From Arthrobacter cryoconiti (GTDB taxonomy: Bacteria > Actinomycetota > Actinomycetes > Actinomycetales > Micrococcaceae), in assembly GCF_020905375.1 (NCBI RefSeq), contig NZ_JAJJBU010000004.1, positions 62,001 to 126,000 of the forward strand: DNA of 64,000 nucleotides, given 5' to 3'. The notes beneath the pieces were generated by a model. It searched no databases. It was not told the origin of the DNA and saw nothing but the letters and a program-made list of their open reading frames with translations. Of the stretch, positions 1-8,572 are shown one piece after another. The position numbers and the translations under genes were made by a program. Within the stretch, counting starts at the first letter, position 1. Every line of letters starts with the position of its first letter.

Positions 1-192
1 GCGCCGGTTGCCCCGGGCCAGCAGATAGGGAATCGCATAGGCATCCAGTGCGCTACGCACAGCCAACAAGTCCACAGCCGCTGCCTGATCCTGCGTTAGG
101 GTCTCATTGATTAGCGCTAGTGTTCCATGATCCTTGAGGATGTCAGGCCGCTCAAGGATGCGGGCGCCCGCAGATGAAAGCTGGGAAGGCAA
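1..192 (-). CDS. Unidentified protein, N-terminal 64 residues only (possibly Stealth family)
   Basis: An open frame on the minus strand runs off the left edge of the window. It starts at a TTG at 192-190, preceded by a good ribosome binding site (AAGGAGA, complement of 197-203) at ideal spacing, which is the main reason to believe it. The 64 visible residues contain a segment LLAVRSALDAYAIPYLLARG that resembles the region before the catalytic part of actinobacterial Stealth-type capsule phosphotransferases, but that is recall, not a search. No signal peptide or membrane segment is visible. The start is well supported; the family is a guess. Confidence 0.5.
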   Translation of the reverse strand, partial: MPSQLSSAGARILERPDILKDHGTLALINETLTQDQAAAVDLLAVRSALDAYAIPYLLARGNRR

Positions 193-259
193 CGGGTCTC
201 CTTGGCACGCAAAAGCCGGCCCGGCGGGCTGACATGTTCCCTTGCAGTTTACCGCGTTA

Positions 260-281
260 GAAATTACGGCCCTGTAATTTC
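260..281. repeat. Short inverted repeat (8-bp arms) in intergenic space
   Basis: Between the partial gene (start 192) and the end of the DoxX-like gene (346), GAAATTAC (260-267) is mirrored by GTAATTTC (274-281) with a 6-nt centre. It lies upstream of the partial gene and downstream of the DoxX gene on the minus strand, so it could be an operator for the former or a weak terminator for the latter. There is no clear T-tract. Confidence 0.4.
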
Positions 282-345
282 GGGGCTCTGGTCCGAACCT
301 GGCCCCGGTGCCGTCCAGCGCGAGAAGAACCGTGCAGAAGTCCCG

Positions 346-756
346 CTACTTTCTTTTCTTGTGGAAGAGCAGCGCCACTGCAATGCCAACGAGCCAAAAG
401 TCCTTGGCCATGGCGGTGCCAGCAGTCGTGGGACGAATTCCGTCTGCCTCGGTCATGCCGGGGGACTTTAGGTAAGTAGCCACCAATGTCCCGGAGAAGG
501 CGCCCAACGCCAGGCCTGCCATCCGAGTAGGAATAAACGGGGTGAGAATGAAGGTTCCCAGGCCAATCTCCAGGGAGCTGAGGTAGCGCCCAAACTGGGT
601 TGGCTCCAGGCCACCTGCCTGTGGGATCACCCGGGCTGCCGCTTCTTGCAGGCCGGCCGCGTGCTCGGGGGCTATCGCGAGCTTTCCGATACCTGAATTG
701 AGGATGAATGCACCAGAAACAAGTCTGAGTGCTGCGTTGCCGATGCTAAAGCCCAT
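346..756 (-). CDS. DoxX-like integral membrane protein
   Basis: A 136-residue, strongly hydrophobic protein with about four membrane segments and a basic C-terminal tail (HKKRK). The layout (an N-terminal helix with ALRLVSGAFILNSGIGKL, central helices, a last helix before a short charged tail) fits the DoxX/DoxD-like family of small inner-membrane proteins, whose biochemical role is mostly unknown. The ATG start at 756 has AAGGGGA upstream. It stands alone: the TetR gene upstream is on the same strand 60 bp away, so the two could be co-transcribed. Family assignment is moderate; no function is claimed. Confidence 0.65.
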   Translation of the reverse strand: MGFSIGNAALRLVSGAFILNSGIGKLAIAPEHAAGLQEAAARVIPQAGGLEPTQFGRYLSSLEIGLGTFILTPFIPTRMAGLALGAFSGTLVATYLKSPGMTEADGIRPTTAGTAMAKDFWLVGIAVALLFHKKRK

Positions 757-816
757 GGTGTTCCCCTTGCTGATTGCCTATGTCAGTCCCAGCCTATGGA
801 CGGCGGCTGGCTATGG

Positions 817-1512
817 CTAGAGGGCTGGCTTTTGGATGGTGGCGGAGAGTCCGGCGATGAGGGCGGAAAGCCCTAGTTCAAAGGCTGCATCGGCGTCGTT
901 GGCGCCGTGCTGATTACTCCGGTGTGCGACGGCTGCCGTGAAGTTGGGTGTTTGCCCAGCCAGATCACCGGGGGAAAAGATGTCTGCGGGAGCGTTGACG
1001 TCGTAAGCGGAGCCGTAGATGAATGATTCCAGTGCCACGATGGCATCAATGATGTGTTCCTGCGGCCAGCCAGCTCGCAGGAAACCCTTGGTCACGGCGT
1101 CGTACATCAACAGAGTCTGCGAGGCATTGGTGACAGGCAGCAGGGCTATCACGGGGATCAAGGGAACGTGGGCGGAAAAGACGTTGCGGTAGGAGCGTGC
1201 CCAGACGCTGACCGCCTCAGCCCACGGCCGGTTTGCAAAAGCTGTGACGTCTACCCGGCCCATCAGAGCCTCCTCCACAAGGACCAAAACGTCCTGCTTA
1301 GAGCGGACGTGGTTGTACAGCGCGGAGGGCGCCACATTCAACGACTTGGCAAGACTGGACATGGTGAGGGCCTTATATCCGTCTTTTGAAACGAGCTTCA
1401 GCGCCGCCGACGTGATTTGTGCATGACCCAGAAGCGCGTGAAGTGGCCGGCCAGCCCGGCGCCGGGCTGACTTGGTGCTGACGGACTTGCGGGGCAGTAC
1501 GCCGTCGGGCAC
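817..1512 (-). CDS. TetR/AcrR-family transcriptional regulator
   Basis: A 231-residue protein with a basic N-terminal extension (RRRAGRP), then a TetR helix-turn-helix around residues 30-75 (ALKLVSKDGYKALTMSSLAK and SALYNHVRSKQDVLVLV) and a C-terminal ligand-binding half of the TetR_C type. The GTG start at 1512 has AAAGGAG 8 nt upstream. It is divergent from the amine oxidase operon, and a 23-bp palindrome lies in the shared promoter region (1606-1628). It is therefore probably the local repressor of the oxidase-Usp-permease operon and of itself, with an amine or its oxidation product as a plausible inducer (inference). Confidence 0.88.
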   Translation of the reverse strand: MPDGVLPRKSVSTKSARRRAGRPLHALLGHAQITSAALKLVSKDGYKALTMSSLAKSLNVAPSALYNHVRSKQDVLVLVEEALMGRVDVTAFANRPWAEAVSVWARSYRNVFSAHVPLIPVIALLPVTNASQTLLMYDAVTKGFLRAGWPQEHIIDAIVALESFIYGSAYDVNAPADIFSPGDLAGQTPNFTAAVAHRSNQHGANDADAAFELGLSALIAGLSATIQKPAL

Positions 1513-1605
1513 GTCACGATCTCCTTTACGATTCCGGCGCGCAGTGGCGCAAATTTATTATCGTCACCCCTTTACCAAACGCGGTGACGTCCGTTACAGT
1601 CTAAT

Positions 1606-1628
1606 CTAAATGAACGTCATTCATTTAG
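1606..1628. promoter_or_regulatory. Probable TetR operator between the divergent regulator and the amine oxidase operon
   Basis: CTAAATGAA (1606-1614) and TTCATTTAG (1620-1628) are exact reverse complements separated by 5 nt. This perfect palindrome with 9-bp arms lies 38 bp before the amine oxidase start and about 94 bp before the TetR start. Position, size and symmetry are typical of a TetR dimer site. No second full copy was found in the window. Confidence 0.65.
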
Positions 1629-1665
1629 TGAGCCGGATCACCTACGGTTTGCAGGAGAGGGAAAC

Positions 1666-3042
1666 ATGGCCAACATGCAACACATCGAGCGCGACGTCGT
1701 CATCATCGGGGCTGGTCCGTCAGGGATGAGCGCCGCACGCGAACTGCGCAAGGCGGGACTGAGCGTCGCCGTCGTCGAGGCGCGCGATCGTGTGGGTGGA
1801 CGCACTTGGTCTAACACGATCGACGGTGCCTGGCTGGAAATCGGGGGCCAGTGGGTCTCCCCCGACCAGACGGCACTGATTGGCCTGCTCGATGAACTTG
1901 GGCTTGAAACATATTCACGTTACCGCGACGGGGACAGCGTCTATGTGGCTCCGGATGGGACACGAACCCGCTACACGGGAGAAATGTTTCCCGTCTCCGC
2001 CACCACTGAGGCTGCGATGAATCAGCTCATTGAGACCTTGGATTCGCTCGCGGGTGCCATGGATCCAGAAAAGCCGTGGGCTCATCCGCAAGCCCGTGAA
2101 TTGGACATTATTTCCTTCCATCACTGGCTGCGGACCCAGTCCAGCGATGAAGAGGCCTGCAACAACATTGGGCTGTTCATCGCCGGAGGCATGCTCACCA
2201 AACCGGCCCATGCCTTCTCTGCCTTGCAGGCGGTGTTCATGGCCTCCTCCGCCGGCTCCTTCACCAACTTGGTGGACGATAACTTCATTCTCGACAAGCG
2301 CGTAGTGGGCGGTATGCAGGGAGTGTCGGTGAAGATGGCCGAAGAATTGGGGGAGGACGTCATCCTCAATTCCCCGGCCCGCACCATCCGCTGGGAAGAG
2401 ACCTCGGAGGGCTACCGGGTGAGTGTTATTTCCGATAAGGCAACGGTCACCGCTAAACGCGTTGTCATGGCGGTTCCGCCGAACCTCTACAACCGCGTTT
2501 CCTTCGAGCCCGCCTTGCCGCGACGCCAGCACCAGATGCATCAACACCAGTCGCTGGGTTTCGTCATCAAGGTCCATGCCGTCTACGACACCCCGTTCTG
2601 GCGTGAGGACGGACTCTCCGGTACAGGATTCTCTGCTTCTTCGCTAGTCCAAGAGGTGTATGACAACACCAATCACGATGATCCTTGCGGCACCTTGGTG
2701 GGATTCATCTCTGACGAGAAGGCAGACTACGCTTTTACACTTTCTCCCGAGCAGCGCAAAAAGGAAATCACGTCTGCGCTCGCCGATTTCCTGGGGCCGA
2801 AGGCCGCTGAGCCTGTGGTGTATTACGAATCTGATTGGGGAACTGAGGAATGGACCCGGGGAGCCTACGCGGCCTCGTATGACCTCGGCGGGCTGCACCG
2901 CTACGGAGCAGACCAGCTCACACCGGTTGGTCCCATCCACTGGTCCTGTTCCGACTTGGCCGCAGAAGGTTACCAACACGTCGATGGTGCAGTCCGGATG
3001 GGCCAATTTACTGCGGCGAAGTTGATCGCGGAACTGGCCTAG
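1666..3042 (+). CDS. Flavin-dependent amine oxidase, putrescine-oxidase-like
   Basis: A 458-residue FAD enzyme. The dinucleotide-binding motif GAGPSG is at residues 15-20, followed by the VEARDRVGGRTWS signature of flavin monoamine oxidases near 35-50, the LEIGGQWVSPDQ segment, and the C-terminal FAD-contacting stretch EGYQHVDGAVRMGQ. Members oxidise primary amines or polyamines to aldehydes with release of ammonia and hydrogen peroxide. Length and N-terminus resemble actinobacterial putrescine oxidases. The start has GGAGAGG upstream. The following Usp and APC permease genes form an apparent operon for uptake and oxidation of an amine or amino acid. Substrate is inferred; the enzyme class is secure. 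Confidence 0.87.
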   Translation: MANMQHIERDVVIIGAGPSGMSAARELRKAGLSVAVVEARDRVGGRTWSNTIDGAWLEIGGQWVSPDQTALIGLLDELGLETYSRYRDGDSVYVAPDGTRTRYTGEMFPVSATTEAAMNQLIETLDSLAGAMDPEKPWAHPQARELDIISFHHWLRTQSSDEEACNNIGLFIAGGMLTKPAHAFSALQAVFMASSAGSFTNLVDDNFILDKRVVGGMQGVSVKMAEELGEDVILNSPARTIRWEETSEGYRVSVISDKATVTAKRVVMAVPPNLYNRVSFEPALPRRQHQMHQHQSLGFVIKVHAVYDTPFWREDGLSGTGFSASSLVQEVYDNTNHDDPCGTLVGFISDEKADYAFTLSPEQRKKEITSALADFLGPKAAEPVVYYESDWGTEEWTRGAYAASYDLGGLHRYGADQLTPVGPIHWSCSDLAAEGYQHVDGAVRMGQFTAAKLIAELA

Positions 3043-3135
3043 AGTCCTGCACTTACGTGCGGCAGGGCTTCACCTTTAGCAATTATTTTTAGCAACTATT
3101 GCATTCTTTGACAATGACGTCCTGAGGAGAACCGT

Positions 3136-4068
3136 ATGCGTTACGTAGTGGGATATACGGCCAATGCCCGTGGCGGCGATGCCGTCAACCTGGCAGTGGC
3201 CCTTGCACGTAGACAGGGCGCCTCTTTGGATCTTGTCATGGTGTTGCCGGCGGATTCGCCGTACAACGGTGTTTATCCGCCGGAAGCCGGTTTTAAGAGC
3301 ATTCTGGCCGGCCAAGTAGCCGCATGGTTGGACGAAGGATTGGCCCTGATTCCGGCGGATGTGCCAGCCAAGGCACACATTTACCGTGGTGACTCCGAAG
3401 CGGGGGTACTCATCAATGCGGCGAGAGACCTCGGGGCGTCGGCCTTGATTATTGGGGCCAGCAGCGCAGGCTTGTTCAAGCGATTCAGTGTTGGCTCGGT
3501 GGCCAATGCGCTTTTGCACGCATCGCCGCTACCCGTGGTGCTGGCCCCCTCGGGGTACAGCCGCACCGAACCGATCACCCGCCTCACGTGCGCTGTGGGC
3601 ACCCGCGTTGGGGCAGAAGGGGTACTGACGGTTGCCGTTGCGTCGGCCAAGCGCCGTGGTCTTCCCCTGCGGGTGGTCTCCCTCATTGCGCTGGGCAACA
3701 ACGAAGCCGGTGCCACAGTCGAAGACGCCAAGGCTCATCTTCGCGCTGTGGTTGCTGCCAGCCAAGCTCTTCAGGGGAGTTCGCTGGAGAAACAAGCGAT
3801 CGACGTCGTGGTGGGAAGTGGACGGACCATCGAGGATGCGGTGGATGCGCTCAACTGGAAAAAGGGTGAGATCTTGTTGATCGGCTCCAGCCGCCTGGCA
3901 CACAACAACTCCATTTTCCTTGGCAGCACCGCCAATCGCATTTTGCGGGCACTGCCGGTTCCGATGATAGTGGTTCCCCGTAACTACGTGGGAAGCGCCG
4001 ATGACCTGCTGCAAACTACCCAGATCCCCGTCGTTGACGCGGACGGACCACGTGAGGCGAAAAAATGA
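3136..4068 (+). CDS. Universal stress protein with two Usp domains
   Basis: A 310-residue protein made of two UspA domains in tandem. Each ends in the ATP-binding pattern G-2x-G-9x-G(S/T): GASSAGLFKRFSVGS in the first half and GSSRLAHNNSIFLGS in the second. The ATG has a GAGGAGA ribosome binding site. It sits 93 bp after the amine oxidase and overlaps the permease by 4 bp (ATGA), so it is translationally coupled to a transporter. Usp domains often partner with transporters; a regulatory role on the permease, or protection from the peroxide made by the oxidase, is inference. Confidence 0.88.
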   Translation: MRYVVGYTANARGGDAVNLAVALARRQGASLDLVMVLPADSPYNGVYPPEAGFKSILAGQVAAWLDEGLALIPADVPAKAHIYRGDSEAGVLINAARDLGASALIIGASSAGLFKRFSVGSVANALLHASPLPVVLAPSGYSRTEPITRLTCAVGTRVGAEGVLTVAVASAKRRGLPLRVVSLIALGNNEAGATVEDAKAHLRAVVAASQALQGSSLEKQAIDVVVGSGRTIEDAVDALNWKKGEILLIGSSRLAHNNSIFLGSTANRILRALPVPMIVVPRNYVGSADDLLQTTQIPVVDADGPREAKK

Positions 4069-5597
4069 CTTCTCCGGACACAGTAAAGAATGCCGCCGGC
4101 GACCACGGGCTCAGTGAAAAGGGTCTCAAGGCTGGTTCGGTAGGCCTGATTGGCGCCGTCGTCATTGGAATTTCCTGCATTGCACCGGCTTACACGCTGA
4201 CAGCAGCGTTGGGCCCGACCGTTTCTGAAGTGGGGGTGCACCTGCCGGCCATTTTCTTGGTTGGTTTCATCCCGATGCTTCTGGTGGCACTTGGCTACCG
4301 TGAACTGAACAATGCCATGCCCGACGCCGGAACCTCCTTTACGTGGGCAACGCGCGCTTTCGGTCCGTGGCTTGGGTGGATGGGTGGCTGGGGCCTCATT
4401 GCTGCCACCATCATCGTCCTGTCCAACTTGGCCGCCGTGGCGGTGGACTTCTTTTACCTCATGCTGGCCCAAATATTTTCCAACCCGTCACTGGCCGATC
4501 TGACACGCAACTTACCGCTGAACATCGTCACAACACTTGTTTTCATTGCTGGCGCCTGTTGGATTTCTTACCGGGGGATGGAGACCACTAAGGCATTCCA
4601 GTACATTCTGGTGGCGTTCCAGTTGGTGATCCTGGGCTGGTTCTCCATTGCCGCCTTCGCCCATGTTGCCAATGGAACCGCGTTTGATGCCACGGCGATC
4701 TCGCCAGACTGGTTCAACCCCTTTGCCGTCGGCTCATTCTCGCAATTCGCGGCCGGGGTGTCCTTGTCCATTTTCATCTTCTGGGGCTGGGATGTGACCT
4801 TGACAATGAATGAGGAAACGAAAAACCCCAAAAAGACTCCGGGACGGGCGGCCACCGCAACGGTGGTGGTGATTGTGCTTATCTACATGACGGTTTCTCT
4901 GGCCACGTTGTCCTACGCAGGGATCGGGGAGACGGGGCTTGGCGCCGGGAACCCAGAGAATCAGGGCAGCATCTTTGCCGTCCTCGCCGGACCCATCATG
5001 GGACCGTTTGCAATTTTGATGTCGCTGGCCATTCTAAGTTCCTCCGCAGCTTCGCTGCAGTCCACGTTTGTCTCACCAGCTAGGACGCTGCTGTCCATGG
5101 GTCATTACCGCGCCCTGCCGAAGAGTTTTAGCAAGATCAGCCCCACTCATAAGTCGCCGGGCTATGCAACGATCGCGGCCGCTATTGCCGCTGCTGGCTT
5201 CTACATCGTCACCCGGACACTTTCAGAGAACGCGTTGTGGGACACCATTACGGCATTGGGGATGATGATCTGCTTCTACTACGGCATCACGGCGCTGGCG
5301 TGCGTTTGGTATTTCCGTGCTGAAGCCTTCCACGGGGTGCGCAACTTCCTGTACAAGTTCCTGGCTCCACTTATAGGCGGCGTGATCCTGCTCGTCATGT
5401 TCATCAAGACCGCTTACGATTCGATGGATCCGAGTTACGGTTCTGGCTCCAATATTGCCGGACTGGGCATGGTGTTCATTCTGGGCGCCGGGGTAATTCT
5501 GCTCGGTGTGGTGCTGATGTTCTTGATGTATCGGCGTCATCCGGAGTTCTTCAAGGGCGAAGTCCTCAGTCGCAGTAGCCAGATCTACAATCCCTAG
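4065..5597 (+). CDS. APC-superfamily amino acid/polyamine permease
   Basis: A 510-residue membrane protein with about 12 membrane helices. Its first helix carries the APC signature (GSVGLIGAVVIGISCIAPAY), and helix 6 holds the conserved FIFWGWDVTLTMNEETKNP. The family imports amino acids or amines by proton or sodium coupling or by exchange. It overlaps the usp gene by 4 bp and is the last gene of the amine oxidase operon, ending 24 bp before a strong terminator. The context suggests import of the amine oxidised by the first gene. The substrate cannot be read from sequence. Confidence 0.88.
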   Translation: MTSPDTVKNAAGDHGLSEKGLKAGSVGLIGAVVIGISCIAPAYTLTAALGPTVSEVGVHLPAIFLVGFIPMLLVALGYRELNNAMPDAGTSFTWATRAFGPWLGWMGGWGLIAATIIVLSNLAAVAVDFFYLMLAQIFSNPSLADLTRNLPLNIVTTLVFIAGACWISYRGMETTKAFQYILVAFQLVILGWFSIAAFAHVANGTAFDATAISPDWFNPFAVGSFSQFAAGVSLSIFIFWGWDVTLTMNEETKNPKKTPGRAATATVVVIVLIYMTVSLATLSYAGIGETGLGAGNPENQGSIFAVLAGPIMGPFAILMSLAILSSSAASLQSTFVSPARTLLSMGHYRALPKSFSKISPTHKSPGYATIAAAIAAAGFYIVTRTLSENALWDTITALGMMICFYYGITALACVWYFRAEAFHGVRNFLYKFLAPLIGGVILLVMFIKTAYDSMDPSYGSGSNIAGLGMVFILGAGVILLGVVLMFLMYRRHPEFFKGEVLSRSSQIYNP

Positions 5598-5620
5598 ACG
5601 GTTCCAGGGCCATTAAGCAC

Positions 5621-5688
5621 CGACGGCGTGCCGTACTGGCGAGGGCGTGTGTACTTTCACGCGCCCTCGCCAGTACGGCACGCCGTCG
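5621..5688. terminator. Bidirectional terminator with a 27-bp perfect stem
   Basis: Positions 5621-5647 and 5662-5688 are exact reverse complements (27 bp, no mismatch) around a 14-nt loop. The stem starts 24 bp after the permease stop and ends 12 bp before the stop of the convergent DUF5997 gene. A short TTGTTT follows on the plus strand. The stem is far longer than a usual intrinsic terminator. Confidence 0.85.
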
Positions 5689-5700
5689 CCTTGTTTGCTA

Positions 5701-6090
5701 CTAGGACTTCGGGCGTTTAGCCGCTTCGCGCTCCTTGGCCAACTTGGCTTCGGCCCGGGCGGTTGCGTGCACGGCGCGCTCCTGGACCAGCCATGCCGGC
5801 GGGCTCTTGAGGAGCTCGGTGATCTCCGACGTCGTCAGTGTTTCCGTAACCTCGGAACGGTTCAGCCCGCCAATTGAAATGTTCAGTTTCTGGGCAACAA
5901 CCTGGCGCGGGTGCGGGCCGCTGCGGCGCAGCTCGGCCAGCCATTCTGGCGGGTTCTCTTGAAGAGCTTTGAATGCCTCATGGGTCAGCGCGTTTTCCTG
6001 GAAATCAGTGGGGGCGGCAGGCAAATGGATGCCCAGCTTCTTAGCCGCAGTGGCGGGCTTCATGGCTTGGGATGAGGGTTCAATGGTCAT
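5701..6090 (-). CDS. DUF5997 family protein
   Basis: A roughly 130-residue soluble protein with the opening KPATAAKKLGIHLPA, a central LRRSGPHPRQVVAQKLNIS and LTTSEITELLKSPPAWLVQER, matching my memory of the actinobacterial DUF5997 family. The two PPEW/PPAWL repeats suggest a duplicated helical unit. The function is unknown. The frame stays open to a TTG at 6111; I prefer the ATG at 6090, though GGAGG abuts it with no spacing, and another ATG at 6063 begins exactly at the conserved region. It is divergent from a LysR effector-domain gene 62 bp away, a pairing that may be functional. Confidence 0.75.
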   Translation of the reverse strand: MTIEPSSQAMKPATAAKKLGIHLPAAPTDFQENALTHEAFKALQENPPEWLAELRRSGPHPRQVVAQKLNISIGGLNRSEVTETLTTSEITELLKSPPAWLVQERAVHATARAEAKLAKEREAAKRPKS

Positions 6091-6152
6091 CCTCCAAGGG
6101 TACCGGTGCAAAGACAGTGGTTTGCGGGAATACAGTGCGTTAGGGTGAACAA

Positions 6153-6971
6153 GTGCCAGAATCCCGCGAACTTAAAGTAACCTTTGTCCCTGGTGTGACT
6201 CCCGGAAAATGGATCCACCGGTGGGAAGAGCGGATGCCGCAGGTGAAACTGCTGGCTGTCCCCGCCACTGAGTCAGGGCAGCTCGACGCCGTTCGCGCAG
6301 GAACCGCCGACATGGCCTTCGTCCGTTTACCAGTTGAAAAAGACGGCCTAAACGTCATCCCGCTCTATACCGAATTGTCAGTGGTGGTGGCACCTAAGGA
6401 CCATCCGATTGCGGCGTTTGAGGAGATTGACGTCGCGGAACTCGCCGATGAGTATCTGCTCGCGCACCCGGAAGACTTCCCGCAATGGCGCGACGTCTCC
6501 TCTGAAATTCGGGAGGGAACGCGCAAACCGCTGCCAAAGATGCGCTCTGTAGAGGAAGCCTTAGACCTAGTGGAGGCGGGACTAGGCATCTTGATCCTGC
6601 CAATGTCCGTGGCTCGGCACTTCAACCGCAAGGAGTTGCGGGCTCGCATTCTCACAGGTGTTGACGAATCAGGGATCGGATTGGCATGGCTGCGCGCCGA
6701 TAAGCCGCTGGCGGACGATTTTGAGACTGTTATAGAGGAGTTCATTGGCGTAGTTCGCGGGCGCAGTGCCAATAGCTCCCGGCAGCCGTCGGTGTTGGCC
6801 AAACAGGCCGAAGCCCCCAAGAAAGGCTCGAGTACCTCGCGGACAAGTACCAACGGTAAGGGGGGCGGTAAGGGCGGGGCCGGTAAAGGTGCCGCCAAGA
6901 GCGGCCTGCACCTTCGTGGGGGTGGACGCCCTGGAGGTAAGGCGCGTGCACAAAAACGAGGACGACGCTAG
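6153..6971 (+). CDS. LysR-type substrate-binding domain protein lacking a DNA-binding domain
   Basis: A 272-residue protein whose first 190 residues are a LysR effector-binding domain (LKVTFVPGVTPGKWIHRWEE, then VEEALDLVEAGLGILILPMS). There is no N-terminal helix-turn-helix: the frame begins right at the effector domain with a GTG at 6153. After residue 200 comes a Lys/Gly/Ser-rich tail (GKGGGKGGAGKG) ending in KRGRR, which could bind nucleic acid or a partner non-specifically. It is divergent from the DUF5997 gene, and I recall the pair recurring in actinobacteria. It is an effector sensor without its own operator-reading domain; its role is unknown. Confidence 0.78.
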   Translation: MPESRELKVTFVPGVTPGKWIHRWEERMPQVKLLAVPATESGQLDAVRAGTADMAFVRLPVEKDGLNVIPLYTELSVVVAPKDHPIAAFEEIDVAELADEYLLAHPEDFPQWRDVSSEIREGTRKPLPKMRSVEEALDLVEAGLGILILPMSVARHFNRKELRARILTGVDESGIGLAWLRADKPLADDFETVIEEFIGVVRGRSANSSRQPSVLAKQAEAPKKGSSTSRTSTNGKGGGKGGAGKGAAKSGLHLRGGGRPGGKARAQKRGRR

Positions 6972-7302
6972 CGGACCCCTGTTGTTTGGGATAGCAAAGG
7001 TTAGTTGCGGTATCAATGAACTGTCAGGCTGCTGCGGGCAAGCCCTCAGCAGGGACGCACTGTTCTAGCGTTCCTTTGCCCTAGGTGCAAGGCGCGGACG
7101 GCGACATGGCGTCTCTAGCGCCGTTGGTTTCAGTCCGGTCTCGATTGTTCGCCTAGCCCGAAACATCGTTGACACGGCTGAACGTAACATGTCATATTTT
7201 ACACATCAAGACAGTGTGATCTATCTGACAGTAGCTGCCGTGACGGTGTTTGTGCGTCGCGTTTTTGGCTTGCATGTTGTCACGTCAAAGGAGATGCAGA
7301 CA
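6972..7302 (+). promoter_or_regulatory. Leader and promoter of the ABC importer operon
   Basis: This 331-bp gap has no credible gene. Its right half holds TTGACA at 7169-7174 and, 18 nt later, CATATT (7193-7198), a plausible -35/-10 pair. The -10 lies inside the 19-bp operator at 7184-7202. The true start of the binding-protein gene is at 7303, so the transcript would have a roughly 100-nt leader. Nothing recognisable as a riboswitch was seen. Confidence 0.5.
7184..7202. promoter_or_regulatory. Operator copy A of the hydroxyproline regulon (GntR/FCD candidate site)
   Basis: GTAACATGTCATATTTTAC has GTA/TAC outer arms and an ATGT-C-ATAT core. It aligns without gaps to three other sites in this window (12164, 16953, 20022), all at promoters of hydroxyproline genes. 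It overlaps the likely -10 of the importer operon, which points to repression. Confidence 0.7.
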
Positions 7303-8469
7303 ATGAAACTTCGAATTCCCAAGGTATTTGCTGTGGGCGCAGTGGCCGCAGCCATGCTCGCCACTACCGGGTGTGGCGGCATACTTGGCGGTGGAGGGGA
7401 CAAAACGGCGGATTCAGGGCCGATCAAAATTGCCGCCGTTATTCCGATGTCCGGTTCTAGTGCACCTACCGGCGTGTACATGAAGAATGGCATGCAACTG
7501 GCCGTTAATGAGATCAACGCAAAGGGCGGGGTCCTGGGCCGCCAGCTCGCCTTGGACCTTGAGGATGGCGCTTGCGATCCCACTCAGGCTGCTGCTGCTG
7601 CCAACAAGGCAGTCTCCAACGGTGCGGTTATCTCCGTAGGTGGATACTGCTCGGGGGCCACGCTTCCGACGCTGCCCATCTTCTCCAAGGCCAATATCCC
7701 CATGATTATCCCTGCTGCCAACTCGCAGGACCTGGTCAATCAGAAGCTACCCAACGTTTTTTTGATTAATGGCACCGGCGTCCAGCAGGCGGCAGCGGCC
7801 GTGAAGTTCATGGTCAAGGACGGTATGAAGACTGTGGCTTTGGTGGATGACAACACCAGCTATTCAAAGGACATTGCCGCCGAGACGAAGAAGGACCTGG
7901 CGAGCGAAGGCAGTGTCAAGACGGCGTTGGCCACCTCGGTGACTGCGGGTGAAAGCGACTACTCCTCAGTGGTCCACGACATCATGGGTGCCAAGCCCGA
8001 CATGGTTTACTGGACCGGCTACTACCAAGAGGGTGGGCTGATCATCAATCAGCTCAAGGCGGCTGGGTACCAGGGCAAAATTATGGTCGCTGATGGCAGC
8101 GTTGATCCGTCCCTCGTCACCATCGCTGGAGCAGCAAATGCCGAGGGTGTTCTCGCCACAATGACCCAGACCCCGGACACCATCAAGGGCGCCGAGACAT
8201 GGATTGCCGACTACACCAAAGCGTTCGGTGCGGCTCCCGGGCCATACTCCACGCAATCCTATGACGCTGTCCGAGTGGCAGCCGAAGCCATGAAGCAGGC
8301 CAAGAGCACCGACGGCGATGCCGTAACCAAAGCCTTGACCGCCATCGATGGTTTCCAGATATTCTCCGGTCCGCTGAAGTTCACCCCCGAGCACACGCTA
8401 AGCAACGGTGGCTTCCAAATCCTTGCGGTCCAAGGTGGAAAGTTCGTCTTGAAAGATACTTTGAACTAA
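7303..8469 (+). CDS. ABC transporter substrate-binding lipoprotein, branched-chain amino acid (LivK-like) type
   Basis: A 388-residue periplasmic-binding-protein-type lipoprotein. The start is the ATG at 7303, 10 nt after AAAGGAG; the frame extends upstream to 7189 but that part crosses the operator. An N-terminal signal peptide (KLRIPKVFAVGAVAAAMLA) ends at the lipobox-like TTGC, followed by a Gly-rich linker and a Peripla_BP_6 domain (IKIAAVIPMSGSSAPTG, VALVDDNTSYSKD, YSTQSYDAVRVA). It feeds the permease and ATPase genes downstream. The operator shared with hydroxyproline genes makes hydroxyproline or proline the likely ligand (inference). Confidence 0.9.
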   Translation: MKLRIPKVFAVGAVAAAMLATTGCGGILGGGGDKTADSGPIKIAAVIPMSGSSAPTGVYMKNGMQLAVNEINAKGGVLGRQLALDLEDGACDPTQAAAAANKAVSNGAVISVGGYCSGATLPTLPIFSKANIPMIIPAANSQDLVNQKLPNVFLINGTGVQQAAAAVKFMVKDGMKTVALVDDNTSYSKDIAAETKKDLASEGSVKTALATSVTAGESDYSSVVHDIMGAKPDMVYWTGYYQEGGLIINQLKAAGYQGKIMVADGSVDPSLVTIAGAANAEGVLATMTQTPDTIKGAETWIADYTKAFGAAPGPYSTQSYDAVRVAAEAMKQAKSTDGDAVTKALTAIDGFQIFSGPLKFTPEHTLSNGGFQILAVQGGKFVLKDTLN

Positions 8470-8491
8470 GACGTCTTGAGCTAATTTCTAG

Positions 8492-8528
8492 CAAGCAGCG
8501 GGCAGCCTAAACAACTGTCCGCTGCTTG
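8492..8528 (+). terminator. Intercistronic hairpin between binding protein and permease genes
   Basis: Positions 8492-8505 pair with 8515-8528 (14 bp with one G-U) around a 9-nt loop. There is no T-tract, so it is more likely an mRNA-stabilising or partial-attenuation hairpin, a common way to make more binding protein than permease. Confidence 0.55.
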
Positions 8529-8572
8529 GACCGCCCCTCACTGGAACCATTTTCACAGTCAAGGCAGGACGC

